From NCBI GenBank assembly GCA_938049795.1, contig CALLCD010000048.1, forward strand, positions 1-42,248: a stretch of 42,248 bases of DNA. The letters are read 5' to 3'. The position numbers and the translations under genes are program-made. Positions within the stretch are counted from its first letter, which is position 1. The number at the start of each line of letters is the position of its first letter. The notes beneath the pieces were generated by a model. The model was not told the origin of the DNA, ran no database searches, and saw only the letters and a list, made by a program, of their open reading frames with translations. This DNA is from an uncultured Hyphomonadaceae bacterium. GTDB lineage: Bacteria > Pseudomonadota > Alphaproteobacteria > Caulobacterales > Hyphomonadaceae. This document shows positions 1 through 7,649 of this stretch, piece after piece.

Positions 1-1551
1 GTGACACTCAGCCCGCTGGCGGTGACGCTGTGCCCAGTGGATGGACGGTTTGTGCGGCGCGAGGCAGGGCGAACGGTGGGGCAGATTGATCTGGGCGATA
101 TCGAAGTGCCCTTCTCCACAATTGACAGTTCGGGCGTTTTCAATTTTGCCGATGCCAAGCTTGACTGGGTGTCCGGCGACGCGCTGCGGATGACCATTCG
201 AGGCCAACGCCTGTCTTTACCGATGCGGATTGGGGACCGGTCTCTGGAAATCGACAGTTCAGGGCCGGCCGTGTCGGCAATTGTCGGGGGCGGACCATTG
301 CAAATTCTTGCCGCGCTCGAGGATACGAGGTTTGGCGGGACGATGATCCCAGCCCGTGTGCGCGCGGATGCGTTTTCATTTGATGGTATGGCGGCGGATG
401 CAGGGTTTGAGGGTAAGCTGCGCGGGGTGGGCGTCCATATCTCCGACCTTGATGCGGATGCCCTCTACGAACCGCTGATAACGGATCTTGATGGTGATTT
501 GCGCGACGGAGCTATCGGGATGACCGGCGTGCTGCGCAATGAAAAGGCTCGGTTCGGGATTGCGGATTTCCGGCTGGATCTGGATTTAGCGGAACTGGAT
601 GGTACGGTCGGTTTGAAAATGCGACCTCTGAATTTTGCGCCCGGTCGCTTGCAACCGACCGCCCTGTCGGAGCGATTGCGCGGCGTCCTGACGAGCACAC
701 GAGGCGTGTTGAGCGGGCAGGCGGATTTCAATATTGCAGGCGGCGCGCTGGATGGCACGGGCGAGATTGTGCTCGAAGATGTCAGCTTTGACACATTCAA
801 AGCGGGGACTGTGACGGGGGTAAACGGGCGAATTGTGTTCGAGGATATTCTGGAACTGCGAAGTGAACCACATCAAGTGTTTACGATTGACGAGTTGAAC
901 CCGGGCGTGCCGCTCAAAAATGGCGTCTTGCAATTTCAGCTCAATGGCGCGGACGAGATGAGGCTGGAGACCGCGCGCTGGCCCTTTGCCGGGGGAACGA
1001 TAACGGTGCGGCCGACGGTCTGGTCTGTGAACGAGCTCAATCAGGACATTATGGTCGAGCTGTCCGAAATTGAACTGGCCGAACTTGTCGAGACGCTGAA
1101 AGTGCCGGATCTGGTTGCGGCGGGTACGGTGTCGGGCACGTTCCCGATTGTGTTTGAAGGGGCGAATATTATGGTGCATCAGGCTGTTCTGAAGGCCGAT
1201 GAAAGCGGCGGCACGCTGGGCTATACGGGCAACGCAACTGCGCCCGTCGAGGGGCAGAACGAATTGGCCGACTATGCCTTTGACGCGCTTCGCAATTTCA
1301 GTTTCACGGTGATGCAGCTTGGGGTCGATGGCAATCTGATCGGGCGCTTATTGCTGAGCATTGATATGACCGGCCACAATGATGATGTGCTCGATGGCAA
1401 GCCGTTCAAATTCGGTATTACGGTCGATTCGGATCTGTTGCCGCTGCTGACATCGCTGCGCAATTTGCCCAATGAAGCCTATATTTTCGAGGCGATCATG
1501 CTGGAAAGAGAAGCCGCAGAGCGCCGCGCGCAGGGTGAACAGAGCAACTAA
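1..1551 (+). CDS. ydbH: YdbH-family AsmA-like envelope protein (5' partial)
   Basis: This is the C-terminal 516 residues of a YdbH-like protein; the frame is open from base 1, so the real start lies to the left. Proteins of this family span the periplasm between inner and outer membrane and, with TamB and YhdP, carry phospholipids to the outer membrane in E. coli. The sequence is rich in short beta-strand-like repeats with many Asp and Gly residues. The stretch around residues 230-500 carries the conserved end of the DctA-YdbH region, seen as GTVSGTFPI, then a GTLGYTG turn and an LLSIDMTGHN strand. Assignment is strengthened by the next two genes, a YnbE-type lipoprotein and a YdbL-type protein, in the same order as the E. 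coli ydbH-ynbE-ydbL operon. Full-length family members are around 900-1000 residues, so roughly half is missing. Confidence 0.85.
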   Translation: MTLSPLAVTLCPVDGRFVRREAGRTVGQIDLGDIEVPFSTIDSSGVFNFADAKLDWVSGDALRMTIRGQRLSLPMRIGDRSLEIDSSGPAVSAIVGGGPLQILAALEDTRFGGTMIPARVRADAFSFDGMAADAGFEGKLRGVGVHISDLDADALYEPLITDLDGDLRDGAIGMTGVLRNEKARFGIADFRLDLDLAELDGTVGLKMRPLNFAPGRLQPTALSERLRGVLTSTRGVLSGQADFNIAGGALDGTGEIVLEDVSFDTFKAGTVTGVNGRIVFEDILELRSEPHQVFTIDELNPGVPLKNGVLQFQLNGADEMRLETARWPFAGGTITVRPTVWSVNELNQDIMVELSEIELAELVETLKVPDLVAAGTVSGTFPIVFEGANIMVHQAVLKADESGGTLGYTGNATAPVEGQNELADYAFDALRNFSFTVMQLGVDGNLIGRLLLSIDMTGHNDDVLDGKPFKFGITVDSDLLPLLTSLRNLPNEAYIFEAIMLEREAAERRAQGEQSN

Positions 1552-1616
1552 GCCATGTTCAAACGCCATTCAGTGGGATAGACATAAGATCAATCGAGAA
1601 ATCTAGGAGAGTCTGG

Positions 1617-1805
1617 ATGCGTAAACTTGCAATAGGGGCGACGATAGCGGCGCTTGCGATGGCGGCCTGTTCGCCAACGGTCAAGATCGAGGCGCCTGAC
1701 AAGCCGATCGAGATCAATTTGAACGTCAAGATTGATCAGGAAGTCCGCATCAAGCTCGACCGTGAGGTTGAAGACCTGATCGCTGACAATCCTGATTTGT
1801 TCTAG
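1617..1805 (+). CDS. ynbE: YnbE-like small outer-membrane lipoprotein
   Basis: A 62-residue lipoprotein. The signal peptide ends in a lipobox at AMAAC, with Cys18 as the lipidated residue. The mature part is a short, charged, beta-prone segment (PIEINLNVKI, then EVRIKLDREVEDL). Size, lipobox and this strand match YnbE, which in E. coli contacts the C-terminal end of YdbH at the outer membrane. A clear Shine-Dalgarno (aggag, 1605-1609) lies 7 bases before the ATG. It sits 65 bases after the ydbH stop, and its stop codon overlaps the Shine-Dalgarno of the next gene, so the three are very probably one operon. Confidence 0.88.
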   Translation: MRKLAIGATIAALAMAACSPTVKIEAPDKPIEINLNVKIDQEVRIKLDREVEDLIADNPDLF

Positions 1806-1814
1806 GAGGTAGAT

Positions 1815-2177
1815 ATGAACATGATTTTATCTTTCCGTACCGTGCTTGTGGGGCTGTTTCTGGCCTTTGCGATGGCCGTTTCTGCGCCGTCTGCCTCTGC
1901 GGGCGATCCGGTGATTGATGCGGCCAAAGCGGCGGGGACGGTTGGCGAACGCGCGGACGGTTATCTCGGACTGGTCACGGGCGATGCTGCGCCGGATGTG
2001 CGCCGCCGGGTCAACGAGATCAACGCCAAACGGCGTGCGCTTTACGAACAGCTGGCCCGCGAAACCGGAACCACGGTTCAGGAAGTCGGCATTATCACCG
2101 GCGAGAAACAATATGCGCAGACCGTTTCAGGGCATTTCTATATGGGCGCAGATGGCCGCTGGGTGGCCAAGCCCTGA
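1815..2177 (+). CDS. ydbL: YdbL-like DUF1318 periplasmic protein
   Basis: A 120-residue exported protein with a signal peptide cut after about SASA (residue 29). The mature protein is the DUF1318/YdbL type: a helical region containing GERADGYLGLV, then VNEINAKRRALYEQLA, then TTVQEVGIITGEK, the usual family pattern. In E. coli YdbL is thought to act as a periplasmic helper that keeps YdbH and YnbE from assembling wrongly. The Shine-Dalgarno aggaggt (1804-1810) is near-perfect and overlaps the ynbE stop, which implies translational coupling. It is the last gene of the operon and is followed by a strong terminator. Confidence 0.88.
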   Translation: MNMILSFRTVLVGLFLAFAMAVSAPSASAGDPVIDAAKAAGTVGERADGYLGLVTGDAAPDVRRRVNEINAKRRALYEQLARETGTTVQEVGIITGEKQYAQTVSGHFYMGADGRWVAKP

Positions 2178-2215
2178 TCCCACGAATGATCATTTGATCT
2201 GTCAGCAATAGCCAG

Positions 2216-2259
2216 CGCCCGCTCAATGTCCTAAAGGCATAAAGCGGGCGTTTTGTTTT
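2216..2259 (+). terminator. Rho-independent terminator after ydbL
   Basis: An 8-bp perfect stem, cgcccgct (2216-2223) pairing with agcgggcg (2243-2250), has a 19-base loop and is followed by ttttgtttt. It closes the ydbH-ynbE-ydbL operon. It also argues against any chpT start upstream of 2355. Confidence 0.8.
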
Positions 2260-2354
2260 GGCTTTATCTCTTCGGTTTATGTCCTGAAAAGCCTAAGACT
2301 GGATGCGCGAATCGGGTATGGATTTGTGTTCGGTTTTTCAAGTCAGGTTGTCGC

Positions 2355-3026
2355 ATGATCGATTCTTCTTCTCTTAGCGCTTTTATTGCATCGCGGATTT
2401 GTCACGATATGGTGTCGCCCGTGTCTTCTGTAACGAGCGCTATGGAAATGCTTGACGATGAGACGCTTGGCGAAGAGATGCGCGCGGCCTCTGAGGACTT
2501 GCTTCGCGACGGGGCGCTGAAGCTCGGCTCTTACATCAAATTTCTGCGCTATGCCTTCGGCGCAATGGGGCAGTCGGATTCGGTGGCGGACATACACGAA
2601 GCCAAGAGCATCATTGAAGCCTATGTGAACCTTCACCGTCCGACGATCGAATGGGACATCGAAACTGCGCATTTCACCTATCATCATGTTCGGCTGATGA
2701 TGCATGTGGTGCTGTTTGCGATGACGTGTCTGCCCAGAGGCGGTGTGATATCGGTTGAGGTCAAGGATCATCACGGCCTGCCATCGCTCGTCATCTATGC
2801 CAGAGGTGAGCGGCCAAAACTCAAGCCTGAAGTGGTTGCCGCCGCGGCAGGCGAAACCCCTGAAGGGGGCTGGAGCAGCCGCAATGTAAACCTATTGCTT
2901 GCGACGATGGTTGCCAGAGAGTTGGACACCAATATTAGCGTCAATCAGACCAGCGACACCGAGATCGTTTTTGCTGCGAGCAAGCTGAGCCTGACAGCGC
3001 AGATTGACCGTGAAGGAATTTCTTAA
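2355..3026 (+). CDS. chpT: Histidine phosphotransferase ChpT
   Basis: A 223-residue protein of the ChpT family. In alphaproteobacteria ChpT passes phosphate from the hybrid kinase CckA to the master regulator CtrA and to CpdR. The H-box is at the N-terminus, RICHDMVSPVSS, with His17 as the predicted phosphorylated residue. It is followed by a dimerising helix pair and a degenerate HATPase-like C-terminal fold that lacks the ATP-binding G boxes (the end has WSSRNVNLLLATMVAREL). The frame is open upstream to 2253, but that part overlaps the ydbL terminator. The ATG at 2355 gives the usual family length and puts the H-box near residue 17, as expected. The Shine-Dalgarno is weak. The next two genes are a receiver protein and a CheR, suggesting a signalling cluster. 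Confidence 0.85.
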   Translation: MIDSSSLSAFIASRICHDMVSPVSSVTSAMEMLDDETLGEEMRAASEDLLRDGALKLGSYIKFLRYAFGAMGQSDSVADIHEAKSIIEAYVNLHRPTIEWDIETAHFTYHHVRLMMHVVLFAMTCLPRGGVISVEVKDHHGLPSLVIYARGERPKLKPEVVAAAAGETPEGGWSSRNVNLLLATMVARELDTNISVNQTSDTEIVFAASKLSLTAQIDREGIS

Positions 3027-3093
3027 CTCCGCTCGGATAAGAGCAAGGAGCAGGGCGACAACAGAAAATGTTTTGTAGCTAGGAAATTGACCG

Positions 3094-3459
3094 ATGAAAA
3101 ATTGCCTTATTGTTGACGACTCGCGTGTTGTGCGCAAAGTGGCGGGACGCATTATCCGCGACTTGCAGTTCGACGTAACCGAGGCAGGGGATGGCGCAGA
3201 GGCGCTTGAAATTTGCCGGGAAACAATGCCCGATGCCGTGCTGCTCGATTGGAATATGCCGGTCATGAACGGTATGGATTTCCTGCGGGCGCTGCGGCGT
3301 GAGGACGATGGACACAAGCCTGTGGTTGTCTTCTGCTCGACGGAGAACGATGCCGACCATATCAGCGAAGCCATCCGGACGGGGGCGAATGACTTCATTA
3401 TGAAGCCGTTTGACTCGAACATTATTGAGAGCAAATTTACCGAAGTTGGGCTCATTTAG
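3094..3459 (+). CDS. Single-domain response regulator (CheY-like)
   Basis: A 121-residue stand-alone receiver domain with no output domain. All key residues are present: Asp8 and Asp9 in the acidic pocket, Asp52 as phosphoacceptor in LLDWNMPVMNG, Ser82/Thr83 as the switch hydroxyl, Phe101 and Lys104 in IMKPF. It begins 67 bases after chpT with a Shine-Dalgarno-like taggaa. Placement next to chpT and cheR suggests a phosphate receiver in cell-cycle or motility signalling. It is not obviously DivK or CpdR by sequence, so no symbol is given. A partner kinase is not visible beside it. Confidence 0.88.
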   Translation: MKNCLIVDDSRVVRKVAGRIIRDLQFDVTEAGDGAEALEICRETMPDAVLLDWNMPVMNGMDFLRALRREDDGHKPVVVFCSTENDADHISEAIRTGANDFIMKPFDSNIIESKFTEVGLI

Positions 3460-3558
3460 CCCATAAAATGCCGTTTTTCGGTGAAAACAAAAGCTTGTGT
3501 TAACGAAATCAGCGCAACGTAAGTCCAATACATTATGGGTTGGGCAGGACGGATTTGT

Positions 3559-4413
3559 ATGGATCATTCGGGCTATAATGAGATAGCGGATCTGGCGCTG
3601 CGCAAGACCGGGCAGGCCTTTCGCTCCAATCACCGTTATCTGGTCGAGGCCCGTTTGGCGTCGATCCTGCGGCGTGAAAATTTCTCTACATTGGAAGAAT
3701 TGGCCAATTGCCTCCAGGCACGACCGAACTCGGTTCTGGAAGTCGAAGTGGCATCGGCCTTAACGGGCAAAGACACGCAATTCTTCGGTGATCGCAAAAC
3801 GATCAGCCACATCGTGTCCTTTTTGGCGACCAGAGCGGAGAGTTCACGCACGAGCGGCCGGAAGCTGCGGGTACTTTGCGCGGGCGGCGGCACAGGTCAG
3901 GAAGCTTACTCGCTTGTGATCGAGGCGCTCGAAAATGCCCCTCAATTGTTTGAAGACGCGCTTTTGGAGATCACCTCGGTCGATATCTGCAAGGCCAGCA
4001 CGCTGCGCGCACGCGCGGGGCAATATGGTCATTACGAGATCCAGACAGGGCTGTCGGCGCAGCGCATGCTCAAATATTTCAGCCGCTCGGACAATTCCTG
4101 GCAGGCTGGCAATATGTTGCGCCAAAAGGTCGATTTCTCGGTCTGCAATCTGATGACGGGGCTGCCAGAGCTGGGTCTGTTTGATGTTGTCTTGTGCCGC
4201 AATGTTATGCCGTCAATGGTCCGTCCGATTGCGATAGATGTCGCAGGTCAACTTTTGGATATATTGCAGCCTTGGGGGCAGTTGGTTCTCGGGCAGGAGG
4301 AGATGCTGCCGCAAAGTGTCACGGGCTTCATCCCGTCGCGCGATGTGCGCAATGCGCTTGCTCCGGCGAGTGCTAAGGCTGCCAGCAAGCCCCCTCAGGA
4401 GAGTGTAGCTTAA
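3559..4413 (+). CDS. cheR: CheR-type protein-glutamate methyltransferase
   Basis: About 284 residues with the two-domain CheR layout: an N-terminal all-alpha domain (residues 1-75, ending near SALTGKDTQFF) and a C-terminal SAM-binding domain. The SAM motif is VLCAGGGTGQEAYSL. Downstream motifs TSVDICKASTLRARAGQY and GLSAQRMLKYF match the family. The signature CRNV is present, but the following residues are MPSM instead of the usual LIYF. The start at 3559 has an aggacgga Shine-Dalgarno; an ATG at 3535 is also in frame but less well placed. No chemoreceptor or cheB is adjacent, so the substrate is unknown; it may serve a non-chemotaxis pathway with the receiver next door. It overlaps the convergent regulator gene by 4 bases. 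Confidence 0.85.
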   Translation: MDHSGYNEIADLALRKTGQAFRSNHRYLVEARLASILRRENFSTLEELANCLQARPNSVLEVEVASALTGKDTQFFGDRKTISHIVSFLATRAESSRTSGRKLRVLCAGGGTGQEAYSLVIEALENAPQLFEDALLEITSVDICKASTLRARAGQYGHYEIQTGLSAQRMLKYFSRSDNSWQAGNMLRQKVDFSVCNLMTGLPELGLFDVVLCRNVMPSMVRPIAIDVAGQLLDILQPWGQLVLGQEEMLPQSVTGFIPSRDVRNALAPASAKAASKPPQESVA

Positions 4414-5381
4414 GGCTTCGGTTCGAGGTGTTTGATGATCGGTGTGGCGATGCCTTGCTGGGCGCGCGTGCCGAGGACCTCGCGGCGGAAGCGGTAATAC
4501 TCGGCAGGCCGGCCGCCTGTGCTTGTTTCCATTTCGCCCGTACCGCCGACAAGACCGCTTCGATCAAGCGCGCGGCGGAAGTTTTGTTTGTGTAGACGCA
4601 ATCCCAAAATCGCTTCGACGGATTTTTGGAGCATGGACAGGGTGAACTTTTGTGGCATGAGGTCGAAGATGACGGGCCGGTATTTCAGCTTGCCGCGCAG
4701 GCGGGAAATGGCGGTGGCCAGAATGCGGCGATGGTCGGAGATCATGGGCTGACCGAAGGCGGGTTTGGGCGGGGCGAGACCCGCGTCGAGGGCAGCTTCT
4801 TGCGCGAGGCCAGCTTCGTAGAGCAGTTCGTAGCGCTCCAGCACGCGCTCTTCGAGCCATTGATAATTGTCGAGACCGAAGGCAAGCTGTGTGCGGCGCT
4901 GGCGTTGGTCATGTCCAGCCGCCCATGTCATCAAGCGCGGAACAATCTTCTCCGCGATCAGGGCAGGCGGGCCATGGCGGTGGTCTTCCCATGGGAAATG
5001 GACATACCAGTCCCGCCACGCCGCTTCGAAGGCGACATCGACATCGGACTTTCGCGGCGTCAAAGCGAGATAGCCGACCGAGATCTGGCGTCTATTGTCA
5101 GCTGTGGTGTTGGCCGCGTCGCTCGGCGGTGTGTCGTCGATGCTGTCGCGGTTTTGGTCGCCGAATGTGTAGAGCTGTTCGACATGGCCGAGGGTGAAGC
5201 CGGTCTGTTTGGCGACCCAGCCGCGCAAGGCCAGCTCGAAGGTTCGGTCCGTATCAGGAGCAAATTCGCCAAAGGGAAGCGCGGGCGCGTGTCCGCTCCG
5301 GCGGGTCTCGAGAAATAGCGGCGTGCCCGCTTCGACCGTGACGATGACCGCCGAGAGATCAATGCCCAACTCGACACTCAT
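4410..5381 (-). CDS. NAD-metabolism regulator, degenerate NUDIX plus winged helix (NadQ/NrtR-like)
   Basis: A 323-residue protein with an N-terminal NUDIX-like domain (about 1-150) and a C-terminal winged-helix DNA-binding domain (about 215-300). The latter contains PQKFTLSMLQKSVEAILG and LHKQNFRRALDRSGLV, the hallmark of NrtR-type regulators. The NUDIX box is degenerate: where active enzymes have REUxEExG this protein has RGWVAKQTG, so hydrolysis is unlikely and ligand sensing is more probable. Such proteins are annotated as NAD regulator (COG4111, NadQ) in alphaproteobacteria and control NAD synthesis genes; that link is family knowledge, since no nad gene lies in this window. Its start overlaps the stop of the upstream HD gene by an ATGA, so the two are translationally coupled. 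Confidence 0.75.
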   Translation of the reverse strand: MSVELGIDLSAVIVTVEAGTPLFLETRRSGHAPALPFGEFAPDTDRTFELALRGWVAKQTGFTLGHVEQLYTFGDQNRDSIDDTPPSDAANTTADNRRQISVGYLALTPRKSDVDVAFEAAWRDWYVHFPWEDHRHGPPALIAEKIVPRLMTWAAGHDQRQRRTQLAFGLDNYQWLEERVLERYELLYEAGLAQEAALDAGLAPPKPAFGQPMISDHRRILATAISRLRGKLKYRPVIFDLMPQKFTLSMLQKSVEAILGLRLHKQNFRRALDRSGLVGGTGEMETSTGGRPAEYYRFRREVLGTRAQQGIATPIIKHLEPKP

Positions 5382-6013
5382 AGCGTGGCCTTTGCCATAT
5401 CGGTGAGCAGGGCTTCGTGTCGGGCGAGAAATTCCGATTGGGCAAGGCCGACAGGTTTGGGCTCAAGGGTGAGATTGATCTCTGGCGGCGGTTTGCCGAA
5501 GAACTGGTTGGCTTCGGTTTTCGAGAATCCGGCAAGTTGGACCGCTTCAAACCAGGCGCAGATCATATCGGCGCGCTTGATCTGTTTTTTAAGCTTTGCG
5601 GGCGTAATGGCAGGGAGGCCAAAGCGCAAATGGACGGCCTGTTCGAGCCGTGTTTCGACGCCCTTATAGCTGTCGCCGAGAATGGCTTTGAACGGGGAGA
5701 TCATATCGCCGATGACATATTCGGGTGCGTCATGCAGGAGCGCGGTGAGGCGTTCGGCGGGGGTGAGGCTGGGCGTGCGCTGGCTGCAGATTTGCTCGAC
5801 GATGACAGAATGCTCAGCGACCGAGAAGGCATTTGCGCCAAGCGTCTGCCCGTTCCAGCGCGCAACGCGGGCGAGGCCGTGAGCGATGTCTTCAATCTCA
5901 ATGTCTAGCGGGGATGGGTCCACAAGGTCGAGCCGACGCCCTGAGAGCATCCGTTGCCAAGCGCGCGGGGCGACTTTGGCGGGGCGTCGTTTAGAGGGGG
6001 TTAAGGAAACCAT
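5378..6013 (-). CDS. HD-domain phosphohydrolase (YfbR-like)
   Basis: A 211-residue HD-superfamily protein. The metal ligands are visible as His68 (in SVAEHS), His94-Asp95 (in LLHDAPE) and Asp149 (in KRADM), the normal H...HD...D pattern. An N-terminal stretch GRRLDLVDPSPLDIEIEDIA is typical of YfbR-like nucleotidase relatives. The likely activity is phosphate release from a nucleotide or nucleotide-like substrate; the substrate cannot be read from sequence. It is the first gene of a two-gene minus-strand operon with the NAD regulator, overlapping it by 4 bases, so a role in nucleotide or NAD turnover is a fair inference. Confidence 0.8.
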   Translation of the reverse strand: MVSLTPSKRRPAKVAPRAWQRMLSGRRLDLVDPSPLDIEIEDIAHGLARVARWNGQTLGANAFSVAEHSVIVEQICSQRTPSLTPAERLTALLHDAPEYVIGDMISPFKAILGDSYKGVETRLEQAVHLRFGLPAITPAKLKKQIKRADMICAWFEAVQLAGFSKTEANQFFGKPPPEINLTLEPKPVGLAQSEFLARHEALLTDMAKATL

Positions 6014-6160
6014 AGGCCCGTTCTAAGCCATTCAGGCAATAGGTAAAGAAATGAGGCGAATTTAGTTACGCTTTGCCTTGAAGCTTCCCGAATTGACTCA
6101 GACCTCGTTAAGATCATCGGGCGATAATGGCCTCAACAAAAAGTATACAAGGTTTTCGAG

Positions 6161-6310
6161 ATGATGTCGCTTATGATGAATTTGGCCGAGAGTTCGGTCA
6201 CGCCAATGGTTGTGCTGTCCTGTATCGGAATCGGTTTGGCCATCGAGATCTGGAAGACAAGCGACACACTCTTTATGGGGGATATATTCGCGGAAGGGTA
6301 TGACGATTAG
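6161..6310 (+). CDS. Small ORF, 49 aa, one possible membrane segment
   Basis: The open frame runs from an ATG at 6161 (another at 6164) to TAG at 6308-6310. The product is 49 residues with a hydrophobic run of about 15 residues, PMVVLSCIGIGLAIEI, then a polar acidic tail ending YDD. An aagg Shine-Dalgarno (6149-6152) lies 8 bases before the ATG. A good terminator follows at 6342-6370, which fits a separate short transcript. I do not recognise the protein. Conservation in relatives would decide whether it is real. Confidence 0.45.
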   Translation: MMSLMMNLAESSVTPMVVLSCIGIGLAIEIWKTSDTLFMGDIFAEGYDD

Positions 6311-6341
6311 TCAGTCCTGAACCGAGGCGTAGCGTGGGGAA

Positions 6342-6370
6342 AGCGGCTTCCGTTCGGAAGTCGCTTTTTT
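6342..6370 (+). terminator. Rho-independent terminator after the 49-aa ORF
   Basis: The 10-bp stem agcggcttcc (6342-6351) pairs with ggaagtcgct (6356-6365), with one G-T pair and a 4-base loop gttc, and is followed by five T. No annotated long gene ends here on the plus strand, so it supports a short transcript over 6161-6310. Confidence 0.8.
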
Positions 6371-6436
6371 CGTGGCTTTCATTCTGGCCGTGTAAGTGCT
6401 TTGATCTGTGTGGAGAAACACACGGGAGATAAGACA

Positions 6437-7639
6437 ATGGGTTCCACGGTTCATGGCGTTTGCGATGCGAAATTTTCGGCGGTAAGGGCGGAGTTCGACA
6501 GGAATTTTGCCGAGCGCGGGGAAGTTGGCGCGTCGGTCTGTCTGAGCGTTGGGGGTGAGACGCTGGTCGATTTGTGGGGCGGTGTGGCCGATAAGGAGGC
6601 GGGCGCGGCGTGGACCGAGGACACAATGTCCATCGTGTTTTCCTGTACCAAGGCGGCAACGGCGATTTGTGCGCATATTCTGATTGATCAGGGCAAGCTG
6701 AACCCGGATGCGTTGGTGTCCGAGTATTGGCCGGAATTTGCGCAGAACGGCAAAGAGGCGACCACGGTGCAGATGATGCTCAATCATGAGAGCGGCGTGC
6801 CAGCGTTTCGTGAGCCAATCAAAGACGGCGGAATGCTGGACTGGGACTATATGATCGGGCGGCTTGAGGCGGAAGCGCCGTTCTGGGAGCCGGGCACGCG
6901 CAATGGCTATCATATGATCAGCTTTGGCTGGACGGTGGGCGAGCTTGTGCGCCGTGTTTCAGGGCAATCGCTCGGGGCGTTTTTTGCAGAACATGTGGCA
7001 GGGCCTACGGGGGCGGATTTCTGGATTGGTTTGCCGGACGGGTTTGACAAGCCGATTGCGCCGATCCTGATGCACACGCCGACGCCGGAGGATATGGCGA
7101 GCGGGTTTACGCAGAAATTGCTGACCGATCCGACCTCGATCCAGTCGCTGGCAATCTTGAATGTGGGCGGCTGGACGGCCAATCAGCCCGAAGCGCACAA
7201 GGCGGAGATTGGCGGCGCGGGCGGGATTTCGAATGCGCGCGGACAAGTGGCGATGTACACGCCGCTGGCGCGCAATGATGGCTCGCTTGTGTCGGCCGAG
7301 CGGCTGGCGGCGATGGGGCGGGTGTCTACGGCGACCTCGATTGATGCGACGCTGTTGTGCCGGTCGCGTTTTGCGTCGGGCTTTATGAAGTCGATGAACA
7401 ATCGCGGCGTTGCGACGAGCCCGGGCATGTCTGCGCTGATCGGGGAGGCGGCTTTCGGCCATGTCGGCGCGGGCGGCTCGATCGGGTTTGCCGACCCTGA
7501 GTGCGGCTTGGCGTTCAGCTACACAATGAACCAGATGGGCGGCGGGCTCTTGATGAATGATCGCGGGCAGAGCCTGATTGATGCGGCCTATGAGGCGCTT
7601 GGGTATCGGTCGAATAAATCTGGCGCTTGGGTGCGGTAG
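6437..7639 (+). CDS. Serine hydrolase, beta-lactamase/EstB family
   Basis: A 400-residue cytoplasmic protein of the class C beta-lactamase-like family (PF00144). The nucleophile motif is Ser69-Cys-Thr-Lys72 (SCTK). The second motif tyrosine lies in GYHMISFGWTVGELVRR and the C-terminal motif in GHVGAGGSIGFADP, where family members show a similar HxGxGG. There is no signal peptide, so an esterase or peptidase role inside the cell is more likely than antibiotic resistance. The ATG at 6437 has gggaga 7 bases upstream and is preferred over the in-frame ATG at 6401. It stands alone on the plus strand and converges on the amidohydrolase gene with only 10 bases between stops. Confidence 0.88.
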   Translation: MGSTVHGVCDAKFSAVRAEFDRNFAERGEVGASVCLSVGGETLVDLWGGVADKEAGAAWTEDTMSIVFSCTKAATAICAHILIDQGKLNPDALVSEYWPEFAQNGKEATTVQMMLNHESGVPAFREPIKDGGMLDWDYMIGRLEAEAPFWEPGTRNGYHMISFGWTVGELVRRVSGQSLGAFFAEHVAGPTGADFWIGLPDGFDKPIAPILMHTPTPEDMASGFTQKLLTDPTSIQSLAILNVGGWTANQPEAHKAEIGGAGGISNARGQVAMYTPLARNDGSLVSAERLAAMGRVSTATSIDATLLCRSRFASGFMKSMNNRGVATSPGMSALIGEAAFGHVGAGGSIGFADPECGLAFSYTMNQMGGGLLMNDRGQSLIDAAYEALGYRSNKSGAWVR

Positions 7640-7649
7640 AGCTTATCGG

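Noticed and set aside
586..1179. A 197-codon minus-strand open frame in ydbH
   Set aside because: It is antisense to the conserved end of YdbH and has no supporting features.
2253..2354. Upstream extension of chpT to 2253
   Set aside because: It overlaps the ydbL terminator and adds residues not seen in ChpT, while ATG 2355 gives the family length.
6093..6128. TTGACT and gataat upstream of the 49-aa ORF as a promoter
   Set aside because: The spacing is 24 bases, too long for a sigma-70 promoter.
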